Origin: Polaribacter sp. Hel_I_88 | GTDB taxonomy: Bacteria; Bacteroidota; Bacteroidia; Flavobacteriales; Flavobacteriaceae | Assembly (NCBI RefSeq): GCF_000687935.1 | Contig: NZ_JHZZ01000001.1 | Span: forward strand, 1,364,001 to 1,428,000 | DNA length: 64,000 bases | Direction of reading: 5' to 3' | Part shown: piece after piece, positions 27,464-36,900 of the stretch | How positions within the stretch are numbered: position 1 is the stretch's first letter | Layout of the letters: every line of letters starts with the position of its first letter | Made by a program: the position numbers and the translations under genes | The notes under the pieces: generated by a model | What the model saw: the letters and a program-made list of their open reading frames with translations, nothing else | What the model was told of the DNA's origin: nothing | Databases searched by the model: none

Positions 27464-27915
27464 TAAAAGGATTATTTGAAACACATATTGAAGTTCAAAA
27501 TTTAGAAAATGCCATTGATTTTTATCAAAACACGCTTGGTTTAGAGCTATGCAGAACAAAAGATGATAGAAGACTAGCTTTTTTCTGGGTAGGAAACACA
27601 AAACAACAAATGTTAGGTTTGTGGGAAAAAGCTGATGGCGATATTGCTAAAAGACATTTTGCATTTGAATGCGAACCTGATTGGATTATAAATGAGTCCG
27701 TTAACTTTTTAAAAAGCAAAAATTTAAGTTGTAGAAATTTCTTAAATGATGGCTCAGAAAAACCTATGGTTTTTGCTTGGATGCCAGCAATTTCTATTTA
27801 TTTTGATGATCCTGATGGAAATTATCTAGAATTTATTGGGATTCTTAATGGAACTGCAAGACCCGAAAAAGGAATTATTTCTTACGATGAATTTATTGAA
27901 TTAGAAAAAAAATGA
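27460..27915 (+). CDS. VOC-family (glyoxalase-fold) protein
   Basis: A 151-residue protein with the vicinal-oxygen-chelate pattern: ETHIEVQNLENAIDFYQNTLGLEL at the N-terminus and ISIYFDDPDGNYLEFIGIL at the C-terminus. These two beta-alpha-beta modules place His (N-term) and Glu (C-term) for metal binding. Family members include glyoxalases, dioxygenases and resistance proteins; the substrate is not clear. It overlaps both neighbours by 4 bases (ATGA) in the panB operon. Confidence 0.85.
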   Translation: MIKGLFETHIEVQNLENAIDFYQNTLGLELCRTKDDRRLAFFWVGNTKQQMLGLWEKADGDIAKRHFAFECEPDWIINESVNFLKSKNLSCRNFLNDGSEKPMVFAWMPAISIYFDDPDGNYLEFIGILNGTARPEKGIISYDEFIELEKK

Positions 27916-28850
27916 AAATTCTACATTTAGATACAAATCACAAACTTTTAATAAATCAATTAGACGATTTAGGTTTTATAAATGATGAAGATTATACATC
28001 TTCAAAACAAGAAATTGAAGCCAAAATTCATAATTATGATGGTTTTATTATAAGAAGTCGTTTTAAGATTGATAAACATTTTTTGGACAAAGCAACCAAT
28101 TTAAAATTTATTGGAAGAGTTGGTGCTGGTTTAGAAAACATTGATTGTGAATATGCTACATCAAAAAAAATAGCATTAATTGCAGCTCCAGAAGGCAATA
28201 GAAACGCTGTTGGCGAACATTCTTTAGCCATGCTTTTATCGCTTTTTAACAAACTAAACAAAGCTGATAAGGAAGTTAGAAATGGAAAATGGTTACGTGA
28301 AGAAAACAGAGGTTTAGAATTAGATGGAAAAACTGTAGGTTTAATTGGTTATGGAAATATGGGAAAATCTTTTGCAAAAAAACTACATGGTTTTGATGTT
28401 AAAGTGCTTTGTTATGACATAAAACCCAATGTTGGTGATGAAAATTGTACTCAAGTATCTCTTAAAGAATTACAAGAAAAATGCGATGTTCTAAGCTTGC
28501 ATACTCCAGAAACCGAACTAACTATAAACATGATTAACTCAGCGTTTATAAACAGTTTTAAAGAGTCTTTCTGGTTGATAAATACTGCACGTGGAACATC
28601 TGTAGTTACCAAAGATTTGGTGGCAGCATTAAAATCGGATAAAATTTTAGGTGCTGGTTTAGACGTTTTAGAATATGAAAAATCATCTTTTGAAAACCTT
28701 TTTTCTGATAATAGTTTGCCAAAAGCTTTTGAATTTTTAATTCAATCTGAAAATGTAATTTTATCTCCACATGTTGCTGGTTGGACTTTAGAAAGTAAAG
28801 AAAAATTAGCACAAACGATTGTCGATAAAATAAAAGCAAAATTTTGTTAA
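27912..28850 (+). CDS. D-2-hydroxyacid dehydrogenase (phosphoglycerate dehydrogenase-like)
   Basis: A 312-residue NAD-dependent enzyme with the D-isomer fold. The Rossmann motif is VGLIGYGNMGKSF (GxGxxG), with substrate-binding Arg in NTARGTSV and the catalytic Glu/His pair in GLDVLEYE and LSPHVAGWT. No ACT domain is present, as in short SerA-type enzymes. Being in the panB operon suggests linked keto-acid chemistry, but pantothenate synthesis normally uses a different reductase (PanE), so serine synthesis or another 2-oxo acid is equally possible. Confidence 0.88.
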   Translation: MKILHLDTNHKLLINQLDDLGFINDEDYTSSKQEIEAKIHNYDGFIIRSRFKIDKHFLDKATNLKFIGRVGAGLENIDCEYATSKKIALIAAPEGNRNAVGEHSLAMLLSLFNKLNKADKEVRNGKWLREENRGLELDGKTVGLIGYGNMGKSFAKKLHGFDVKVLCYDIKPNVGDENCTQVSLKELQEKCDVLSLHTPETELTINMINSAFINSFKESFWLINTARGTSVVTKDLVAALKSDKILGAGLDVLEYEKSSFENLFSDNSLPKAFEFLIQSENVILSPHVAGWTLESKEKLAQTIVDKIKAKFC

Positions 28851-28888
28851 CTTACTGGTTTTAAAATAGCAACTAAAAAAGATATAAA

Positions 28889-29344
28889 ATGACTTACGAA
28901 GCAAATTCACCTGAAGAATATATAGCACAAATTCCTGAAGAAAGGCAACAGGCTTTTCAGAAATTGAGAAAAACAATTGCAGATAATTTACCTTCAGGTT
29001 TTGAAGAAGGTATGTTATATAAAATGATTGGTTATTATGTTCCATTAAACACTTATCCAGATGGTTATCATTGTCAACCAAATACACCTTTACCATTTAT
29101 AAATATAGCTTCACAAAAAAACTCTATAAATATTTATCATTCAGGTATTTATGCAAAAAAAGAATTGTTAGATTGGTTTGTGGCAACATACCCTAAACAT
29201 TGCAAACGCAAATTAGATATGGGTAAAAGTTGCATTCGTTTTAAAAAAATCGATGAAATTCCATACGGTTTAATTGCAGAACTTTGCTCTAAAATGAGTG
29301 TAGAAGAATGGATTGAAATTTATGAAACCAATACTAAAAAATAA
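28889..29344 (+). CDS. DUF1801-domain protein
   Basis: A 151-residue protein of the YdhG/DUF1801 type: EEYIAQIPEERQQAFQKLRKTI, then FEEGMLYKMIGYYVP and a C-terminal block with CKRKLDMGKSCIRFKKIDEIP. The fold is a small alpha/beta domain with unknown ligand, and it is found in many bacteria. It follows the dehydrogenase by 38 bp and is probably the last gene of the operon. Confidence 0.85.
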   Translation: MTYEANSPEEYIAQIPEERQQAFQKLRKTIADNLPSGFEEGMLYKMIGYYVPLNTYPDGYHCQPNTPLPFINIASQKNSINIYHSGIYAKKELLDWFVATYPKHCKRKLDMGKSCIRFKKIDEIPYGLIAELCSKMSVEEWIEIYETNTKK

Positions 29345-29349
29345 CAGTT

Positions 29350-29426
29350 TGTCATTTTGAGTGAAGCAAAGCGAAATCGAAAAATCTATAAGAATAATAA
29401 GATTTCTCCACAAGGTCGAAATGACA
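29350..29426. repeat. REP-like palindromic repeat
   Basis: The outer arms TGTCATTTTGA and TCGAAATGACA are near-complementary, and inner arms AAATCTATAAG and TAAGATTTCT add a long imperfect stem of about 77 bp. The motif (GTCATTT ... CGAAATGACA) has a different, more ordered base use than its surroundings. It lies between two genes and could stabilise the mRNA end or be a miniature mobile element. Confidence 0.6.
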
Positions 29427-29449
29427 GAAAAATATAAAATTTATAGAAT

Positions 29450-29836
29450 ATGAAAAAAAGAGTTACAGGAATTGGTGGTATTTTTTTTAAAAGTGATGAT
29501 CCAAAGGCATCAAAAGATTGGTACAAAAAACATTTAGGTTTTAATACAGATGATTATGGCTCTACCTTTTGGTGGAAAGACAAACAAGGAAATGATTGCT
29601 CTACTCAATGGAGTGCTTTTCCAGAAAAAACCGATTATTTTGAGCCTTCTAAAAAAGACTTTATGTTTAATTACAGAGTCGAAAATTTAGTGGAATTATT
29701 AGCTGAACTAAAAAAAGAAGGTGTTACTATTGTAGGAGAAATGCAAGAGTTTGAATACGGAAAATTCGGTTGGATTTTAGATAACGAAGGCAATAAAATT
29801 GAACTTTGGGAACCTATTGATGCAGCTTTTAATTAA
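29450..29836 (+). CDS. VOC-family protein
   Basis: A 128-residue single-domain VOC protein: RVTGIGGIFFKSDDPKASKD followed by WYKKHLGFNTD, and FGWILDNEGNKIELWEP at the C-terminus carrying the metal-binding Glu. It resembles short glyoxalase-like proteins of unknown substrate. It is distinct from the 151-residue VOC protein in the panB operon. A DoxX gene follows 21 bp later. Confidence 0.85.
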   Translation: MKKRVTGIGGIFFKSDDPKASKDWYKKHLGFNTDDYGSTFWWKDKQGNDCSTQWSAFPEKTDYFEPSKKDFMFNYRVENLVELLAELKKEGVTIVGEMQEFEYGKFGWILDNEGNKIELWEPIDAAFN

Positions 29837-29857
29837 ACACTAAACTTTTTTTAAATT

Positions 29858-30256
29858 ATGAAATTATTATCCAATTACCCAACAGAAGTATTAATTCTAC
29901 TTTTCTTAATCGTAACTTTTGTACAATCTGGAATCGACAAATTATTAGATTGGAAAGGAAACGTTTCTTTTATTTCAGATCATTTTAAAAACTCGCCTTT
30001 AAAAAATAGTGTTCCTTTACTATTAGGTATTATTTTAGTTTTAGAAATCCTTGCAGGAGGATTGATGATTTTTGGAGTATATCAATTATACACTTCAGGT
30101 GCAAAAGAAATTGCCTTATTAGGAATTGAGCTTTGTGCTGTCGTTTTAATTTTCTTATTGATTGGACAACGTCTTGCAAAAGATTATGCAGGAGCCATGT
30201 CCTTAGCTGTCTATTTTTTGATTACACTCTTTGGTGTTTATTTATTAAATAGCTAA
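29858..30256 (+). CDS. DoxX-family membrane protein
   Basis: A 132-residue inner-membrane protein with four predicted helices: LILLFLIVTFVQSGIDKLLDW, SVPLLLGIILVLEILAGGLMIF, ALLGIELCAVVLIFLLIGQ and AGAMSLAVYFLITLFGVYLL. The pattern Q-S-G-x-D-K-L near the first helix is typical of DoxX-like proteins. The function is poorly defined (often linked to redox or thiol stress). A strong terminator follows. Confidence 0.8.
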   Translation: MKLLSNYPTEVLILLFLIVTFVQSGIDKLLDWKGNVSFISDHFKNSPLKNSVPLLLGIILVLEILAGGLMIFGVYQLYTSGAKEIALLGIELCAVVLIFLLIGQRLAKDYAGAMSLAVYFLITLFGVYLLNS

Positions 30257-30297
30257 AAATTATTATTATATTTTTTATAATCAATTATATTGATAAA

Positions 30298-30331
30298 AAA
30301 AGCCCTTAAAACTTGCGTTTTAAGGGCTTTT
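30298..30331. terminator. Bidirectional Rho-independent terminator
   Basis: A perfect 15-bp stem (AAAAGCCCTTAAAAC and its complement) with TTGC loop lies between the DoxX gene and the convergent methyltransferase gene. A runs precede it and T runs follow, so it can stop transcription from both sides. Confidence 0.85.
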
Positions 30332-30399
30332 AAAATTTTAAGAAGGTAATTGTATTATATATAGATAAAAAATGAATCTATTCTTTTTAAAATCGATTT

Positions 30400-31257
30400 T
30401 TACTGCTTTTTTAGCACATAAATTAAAGAAGAATACTCATTTGTACTATTTGCGCTCAAATTTGAAGAAAAACCTCTCTGAAAAGATTTTATAGGATTCA
30501 TTTTTCCAGATTTATATTTTTCGCTTAAAAGAGAAACATAATACGAATCGAATTTCATTGGGAGCGTTTTTTCAACTATCATATCTACTTCAGAAAATAA
30601 TTTTGAAATTGATGTTTGCGAAAAATGCCACAAATGTCTTGGCACATCAAAAGCAGCCCAATGTTCTCTATAATATTTTGCATCATTACTTTTATAATTA
30701 GGAACTGCAATGATTAATCTTCCATTTTCAGAAAGTAAATTTTCTAACTCAGAAATGTATTCTTGTAAATTCTCTACATGTTCTAAAACATGCCAAAGCG
30801 TAATCACATCAAACTTACTATTTTTTATTTTTGATAAATTTTCCTGAAGCATTACTCCTTTTTTTGCTGCAATGTTTCTTGCATCAGTATTTGGTTCTGT
30901 TCCAAAAACAGTCCAAGAATTATTTTTACAAACGCTTAAAAAATCTCCTGTCCCTGCTCCAACATCTAAAATATTTTTTGTTGATGTTCCAAAAGAATTT
31001 ATCAACTTTAATTTTCTTTTTAAAGTGATGTTTTTTACAGCTTGGTATACTTTATCTAAAACAGATTTTTTAGAATCGGTATGAGAAATATAATCTTCAC
31101 TTTTATAATAATCTCCCAAATTTATTGGAACAGGAACTGTAACCAACATATCAAATTCAGTGTTCTTTTTTACTTGATAAACTTCTCCAGAAACTGTGTA
31201 ATCTTTACACTCTAAAAAAGGCTCTAAATTTTTATAAAAGTCTATTTTTTTATTCAT
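30400..31257 (-). CDS. Class I SAM methyltransferase
   Basis: A 285-residue enzyme with SAM motif I NILDVGAGTGDFLSVC, the acidic motif FGTEPNTDARN, and the post-motif block FDVITLWHVLEHVENLQEYISEL. The C-terminal part with HLWHFSQTSISKLFSEVDM is the usual substrate-binding cap of Bacteroidota methyltransferases that often act on glycans, lipids or small molecules. The substrate is unknown. It is an isolated gene. Confidence 0.85.
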   Translation of the reverse strand: MNKKIDFYKNLEPFLECKDYTVSGEVYQVKKNTEFDMLVTVPVPINLGDYYKSEDYISHTDSKKSVLDKVYQAVKNITLKRKLKLINSFGTSTKNILDVGAGTGDFLSVCKNNSWTVFGTEPNTDARNIAAKKGVMLQENLSKIKNSKFDVITLWHVLEHVENLQEYISELENLLSENGRLIIAVPNYKSNDAKYYREHWAAFDVPRHLWHFSQTSISKLFSEVDMIVEKTLPMKFDSYYVSLLSEKYKSGKMNPIKSFQRGFSSNLSANSTNEYSSLIYVLKKQ

Positions 31258-31353
31258 TTATAGTAATACTTAATATTGAATTTTTCTAATTTTTGAATCG
31301 ATAGAAACACAAATTAGAAAAATATTATTGAAAGAATTATACTTTTTTTGAGT

Positions 31354-31369
31354 TGTTCCACGAGGAACA
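31354..31369. promoter_or_regulatory. parS-like palindrome 1
   Basis: TGTTCCACGAGGAACA is one base from the perfect palindrome TGTTCCACGTGGAACA, and close to the ParB target TGTTTCACGTGAAACA. It lies in the gap downstream of mnmG. Confidence 0.5.
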
Positions 31370-31508
31370 TTACTATTTTTTTAATAAAATACACAGTCAA
31401 AAACTTAATAAAAAACGCAAAAAGAATATTTTTTTTGCGTCTCAAATTCATTTACAAATTAAATTGTTTAACTCTAAAAAACATATAATTTAAAAGAATT
31501 ATTAAGAA

Positions 31509-31524
31509 TGTTCCACAAGGAACA
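31509..31524. promoter_or_regulatory. parS-like palindrome 2
   Basis: TGTTCCACAAGGAACA keeps both outer halves of the palindrome with changes only in the centre. It lies 140 bp from the first copy. Confidence 0.4.
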
Positions 31525-31578
31525 ATTAATATTTTTAAAACAATTTCTTGCTTTTTTGAAGATTCATCTTGACTATAT

Positions 31579-33456
31579 TTACCTTCCCATATACACTAAC
31601 AACACAGAAATATCACTAGGAGAAACACCACTAATTCTGCTTGCTTGAGATATTGAAGTGGGTTGAATCTTAGTTAACTTCTCTCGTGCTTCAAAAGATA
31701 AAGATTGTAATTTTTGATAATTAAAAGCAGCTGGAATTTTTACATTCTCTAACCTATTTAACTTATCTGCATTGTTCTTTTCTTTATCAATATAACCAGA
31801 ATATTTTAAGTGTATTTCAGCTTGTTCAATCACTTCTTTATCGATAGCATTTTCCTCTAAAAAAGCACTTAATTTCTTAATGTTTTTGAAGTCAGAAAAA
31901 TCTAATTGAGGTCTTGCAGCAATCTTAAACAACTTCATAGATTGATTAATGAGTGCTAAATTCTTTGCCTCTAAAATAGGATTTATCTCATTTTCTTTAA
32001 CACTAGTTTCTTCTAAAAACTTAATTAATAAATCTGTTTTGCGTTGCTTTTCAAGAACCCTATCCAAACGTTCTTTAGATGCTAAACCTAATTCATATCC
32101 TTTAGGAGTTAGTCTTAAATCTGCATTATCTTGCCTTAATAACGTTCTGTATTCTGCTCTAGATGTAAACATTCTGTAAGGTTCTTCTGTACCTTTAGTA
32201 ATTAAATCATCTATTAAAACAGCAATGTAAGCTTCGTTTCTTTTTAAGATAAATGGTTCTTTTCCTTGTACTTTTAAAGCCGCATTTACACCAGCCATTA
32301 AACCTTGTGCAGCTGCCTCTTCATAACCTGTAGTTCCATTTATTTGTCCTGCAAAAAACAAGTTTTCAATCAACTTCGTTTCTAAAGAATGTTTTAATTG
32401 AGTAGGTTGAAAAAAGTCGTATTCAATAGCATATCCATATCTTAAAAACTTTACATTTTCAAAACCTTCTACTGCTCTTATAGCTTTGTCTTGAATGTCT
32501 TCTGGTAACGAAGTAGAAAACCCATTTACATACATTTCCACAGTTGACCAACCTTCTGGCTCAATAAACATTTGGTGCCTTTCTTTGGTTGCAAAACGAT
32601 CTACTTTATCCTCTACAGAAGGACAATATCTTGGTCCTGTAGATTTAATTCTACCATTAAACATTGGCGATCTATCAAAACCTTCACGCAATAAATCGTG
32701 TACTTTTTGATTGGTATATGTTAACCAACAAGAACGTTGTTCTGTTAAGTTTTTAGTGATTGGTAAATAAGAAAACTTTTCAGTAATTTCATCTCCTGGC
32801 TGCTCAATCATTTTAGAATAATCTAAAGAACGCCCATCCACTCTTGGAGGTGTTCCTGTTTTCATTCTACCAGCTTCAAAACCTTTCGCAACTAAATCTT
32901 CTGTAATTCCAGTAGACGCTCCTTCACCTGCTCTACCTCCACCAAAACTTTTATCACCAATATGAATTAATCCATTTAAAAAAGTACCAGCAGTTATGAT
33001 AACAGTCTTTGCTTTTATCTCTAAACCTAAAGCTGTTTTAACACCAATAATTTTATTTTCATCAAACAATAATCCGTTTACAGAATCTTGATAAAAATCT
33101 ACATTTTCAGTTTGCTCTAACATGGTTCGCCAACATTCTGCAAACTGCATTCTGTCAGATTGTGCTCTTGGACTCCACATTGCAGGTCCTTTAGACTTGT
33201 TTAGCATTTTAAACTGAATAGCTGTCTTATCAGTTACAATTCCACTATAACCTCCTAACGCATCAATTTCCCTTAAAATTTGTCCTTTTGCAATGCCACC
33301 CATTGCAGGATTACAACTCATTTGCGCAATATTTTGCAAATTCATTGTAATTAATAATGTGTGTGCACCCATATTTGCAGCAGCAGCAGCAGCCTCACTT
33401 CCTGCATGGCCTCCTCCTACTACAATTACGTCGTAAGTTGTTGTAAATAAACTCAT
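31579..33456 (-). CDS. mnmG: tRNA uridine-5-carboxymethylaminomethyl modification enzyme MnmG (GidA)
   Basis: MnmG with MnmE installs the cmnm5 group on U34 of certain tRNAs, using FAD and tetrahydrofolate. The 625-residue protein has the N-terminal FAD motif VIVVGGGHAGSEAA, the second flavin block AQMSCNPAMGG, the catalytic cysteine region CPSVEDKV and the C-terminal domain that binds MnmE (ISGVSPSDISVLLVY). It is flanked by parS-like palindromes, in keeping with gidA genes often lying near the replication origin. Confidence 0.97.
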   Translation of the reverse strand: MSLFTTTYDVIVVGGGHAGSEAAAAAANMGAHTLLITMNLQNIAQMSCNPAMGGIAKGQILREIDALGGYSGIVTDKTAIQFKMLNKSKGPAMWSPRAQSDRMQFAECWRTMLEQTENVDFYQDSVNGLLFDENKIIGVKTALGLEIKAKTVIITAGTFLNGLIHIGDKSFGGGRAGEGASTGITEDLVAKGFEAGRMKTGTPPRVDGRSLDYSKMIEQPGDEITEKFSYLPITKNLTEQRSCWLTYTNQKVHDLLREGFDRSPMFNGRIKSTGPRYCPSVEDKVDRFATKERHQMFIEPEGWSTVEMYVNGFSTSLPEDIQDKAIRAVEGFENVKFLRYGYAIEYDFFQPTQLKHSLETKLIENLFFAGQINGTTGYEEAAAQGLMAGVNAALKVQGKEPFILKRNEAYIAVLIDDLITKGTEEPYRMFTSRAEYRTLLRQDNADLRLTPKGYELGLASKERLDRVLEKQRKTDLLIKFLEETSVKENEINPILEAKNLALINQSMKLFKIAARPQLDFSDFKNIKKLSAFLEENAIDKEVIEQAEIHLKYSGYIDKEKNNADKLNRLENVKIPAAFNYQKLQSLSFEAREKLTKIQPTSISQASRISGVSPSDISVLLVYMGR

Positions 33457-33465
33457 TATCTTAAT

Positions 33466-33481
33466 AGTTCCACGTGAAACT
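33466..33481. promoter_or_regulatory. parS-like palindrome 3
   Basis: AGTTCCACGTGAAACT contains the CACGTG core and matches the ParB site consensus in most positions. It sits ten bases upstream of the mnmG start. Confidence 0.55.
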
Positions 33482-33502
33482 TTTATTTTATTAAACTGAT
33501 TA

Positions 33503-33916
33503 TCAAAACTTTAAAACCGATAAAGCTTTATTTTCTTCTTTTCTCATCACCATTTTTTCATCAGCAGATTTATCTTTTAAACCCATATAATGTAAAACTC
33601 CGTGAATCATAACTCTATGTAACTCTTCCTCAAAAGTTACGTTATATTCTTTAGCATTCTCATTAACTCTTTCTACAGATATAAAAATATCTCCATTAAT
33701 TAAATTCCCTAAAGAATTATCAAAACTGATGATATCTGTAAGTGTATCATGTTGTAAAAATTCAACATTTAGCTTCAATAAATATTCATCATCACAAAAA
33801 ATATAATTGATTTCACCAAGCTCAAAACCTTTTTCTGAAACTACTTTTTCAATCCAACTTTCTAGTTGAGTTTCATTTTCTAAAACGAACTCAGTTTCAT
33901 AATTATATGTGATCAT
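33503..33916 (-). CDS. ybeY: Endoribonuclease YbeY
   Basis: YbeY takes part in 16S rRNA 3'-end maturation and ribosome quality control. The 137-residue protein has the fold and the motif HGVLHYMGLKD. The usual zinc motif is HGxLHLxGYDH; here His105 and His109 are kept but the third His position is Asp115. A His to Asp/Lys change at this place may be common in Bacteroidota (impression), yet it alters a metal ligand. The gene lies between DUF4175 and mnmG, with only 2 bp to DUF4175. Confidence 0.9.
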   Translation of the reverse strand: MITYNYETEFVLENETQLESWIEKVVSEKGFELGEINYIFCDDEYLLKLNVEFLQHDTLTDIISFDNSLGNLINGDIFISVERVNENAKEYNVTFEEELHRVMIHGVLHYMGLKDKSADEKMVMRKEENKALSVLKF

Positions 33917-33918
33917 AA

Positions 33919-36900
33919 CTAACCTTTCTTAGTGTCAGAAAAGTATTCTCTGACCTTCTTTTTATAATTTTGCTGCAAAGGTAAGGATTGTCTGTTTAAT
34001 ATCTCTATTTGATTGTAAAACTGCTTTTTAAATTCTAGGGCTTTTGCTTTATTCCTTTGATTCTCTATTTGACTCGTGTTTGCATTACGTTTTTCATCTT
34101 TGCCTTGCTCTAAAGCAGCCTTTTCTAATTTTAATAATTCGTAGTTTAAATTTTGCATTTTTTGCAGTGTACCAGCATTAAACCCTTTTTCTAAAATTTC
34201 ATTTTCCAAATCTTCCATGGTTTTTAAAGCCTTTTTTGCATTGCCATTTCCATTCGGATTTCCGTTTTCACTTTCTTTAATCGCATTTTGCAATTCTTGC
34301 CTTAATTGCGATTGTTCTTTAAATATTTCATATAATTCTCCATCTAAATCATCATTAGATCCTTCTCCATTTCCTCCAGGTTTTCCATTTTCTCCAGACT
34401 TCCCTCCTTTTCCATCTTTTCCTTTCTCACCTTTTTCGCCTTCTTTTCCTTTTTCTCCAGGTTTCTGTCCTTTCTTGTCTCCTTCTTTTTCACCACCTTT
34501 TTGCATTCCATCTTTCATCTTTTTGGACAAACCTTGTTGTTTTTTAATTAAATCTGGTAAACTAAAACCGCCACTTTTTCCTTTTTTTCCTTTGCCCATT
34601 TTCATTGACATATTATTTTGCATATCATTTAAAATAGTACTTAAATAATCTGCTAAATTATTTGTGGATGTCATTACATAACGTTGATTTGAAAGTCCGT
34701 TATTAAATCTGTTTTCAGAAAAATTCTCTAAAGATTGATCTAAATTATAATGCACAGAAGATAAATCGTCTTGAATTTTGGTGGATATTTTTGGCAGACG
34801 CATTGCTAAAACATACAAACTATCATCTATATGTTCAAAATAGGTTTTGATTTCGTTTTGCTTTTTTAAATCATTACCAAAGTCAGGATGTGATGTTGAT
34901 GTTTCACCAAATTTGTCCATTAACTGTTCTTGTTGAAAAGAGAAAATAACTAGGTTTTCTAAAATTTTACGAAGATCCTCTATATTTTCTTCCATAGATT
35001 CCCCTTGCATTTCCATCATAGATTTTTGCATTTTTGCACTCATCTCCTTCATCTTTTTAGATGATTTCTTTTGACTACTTTTTGCTTCTTGTTTATTTTC
35101 ACTTTTTAAATTCTCTTCAGATTTCTTCAACTCTTCATTTACATCTTCTTTTTCTTGATCCACATCTGGCAATTCCATTGGTTCTTTTAACTTCTCATTA
35201 TCTTGATTTAATTCCTCAAGTTCTTTTGTAATAGCATCAAAATCTTTTTTAACATCTTCTTGTAATTTTAAAGGAACCTCCAAATCATCAGCTAATTTTT
35301 CTTGCTTTTTAGACAATTCCTCAATTTTGTTAGCAATTTGCATGGCTTTTTGCTCTACATAAAAACGTTTTACCATTTCTAACATTTTCTCTAAACTACG
35401 CTGTTGTTGCTTATTTTGTTGCGCTAATTCCTTGGCTTTTTGTACTAAATCTTCTTTATTTAATTTATCAGCCATTTTCTGAATTTCATCCAACAGCTTT
35501 TGTTGCTTATCTAATTTTTTAAGCTCTTTTATGCGTTCTTTTAAATCTTCTTTTTTCTCTTGTAACGTTTTATCTTTCTCCTCTTTTTCGTCTAAATTTT
35601 CTTGTAATTTATCCGTTTGTTTTTGCATCATTTCTTTGTATTGTTCTTGACGCTTTATAAAATTTTCTACTTTCTTTTTATCATTAAAATTAATACTCTT
35701 TTTATTCTGCAACTCTTGCTGAATATTTTCTAATTGCTCTTGTTGCTTTTGTTGTTTTTGAACAGAGTTTTCTAAATCGTTAATGGTATTTCTTTGTTCT
35801 TGCAACAACTCCTCCTCTACTTCATCTTCAGTTTTTTGTCGATAATTAAAAACTTTACTTTTTGCAGATTTATTTCCATTGACTCCATCATTGTCAAAAA
35901 CCTGAAAATACATTTCGTAATTAACACCTTTTTTTAAATTTAACCCCTCAGGAAATTGATAGAAGAAAGTTTGAATATTTTGTTTAGAAATTTGCAAATT
36001 GAATTGTTGCTTACCTTCAATATTTTCTTCATCATAATAAATCAATTTTAAAGAACGCAAACCATAATCATCTGAAATCTGTCCAGCAAATTGTGCAGTT
36101 CCACGTGAAATGCTATCAATATTCGAAGTCACAGAAATTATAGGAAACTCATCTTTTACAACATCAACAGAAAACTGTAAATTCTCATAATCTTGCAAAT
36201 TTTTGTTTGATGACGATATTTGATAGTTCAACGCATTTTTAATTTGCTTTTGATATTCAAAGTTTCCATTAGCTTTATTTGTAAAATTTTCTCTTTTATC
36301 ATTGTTGATAAACGCCAACTCATCTGTTTGAGAAGTTTGTACGTTCCATGTAATATTTGTGCCTTCAGGAACTGTTAGATTACCAGAATTCTGAATTGTT
36401 TCATTTGTTCGGACTAAATAACTAGGATACTTTAAATCCAAAGAAATGTTGTTGATTGTTGGTGTACCTATTATATTTATTTGATAATTTTGAGATTGAA
36501 CTCCATTGGCTTCAACATAAAAGTTAATGGTTTCTTGCACATCTAAAAACGTATAAGAAAATGAAGCATTACCATTATTTTGTAAAAAATATTGCTGATT
36601 ATTAAAAATGATTTTAGCTTCATTTGGAATTACTTCTCCAATAGTTTTTACATCAATTTTTATCGATTTTCCTTGAATTACTTGTAAGTTTTTATTGGTT
36701 AAAGTAAACAAAAATGGTGCTGGTGGATTATAAGCAGTTCTATGATTTACAACACGTTGTAAACTTTCAGACAAAGAAGCATTACTTACTGTAAATAAGC
36801 TTATTACATAAATTAAAATAGGCACAATTGCATATTTTAGATAGGTTGCATTCTCTTTAAAATCAACTGCTTTTACAAACGGAATGGGTTGTAATTCTGC

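Noticed and set aside
34217..34648. 143-codon open frame rich in Phe, Pro and Ser on the plus strand
   Set aside because: It is the mirror of the Gly/Lys/Glu-rich part of the DUF4175 gene; composition bias of that gene creates it.
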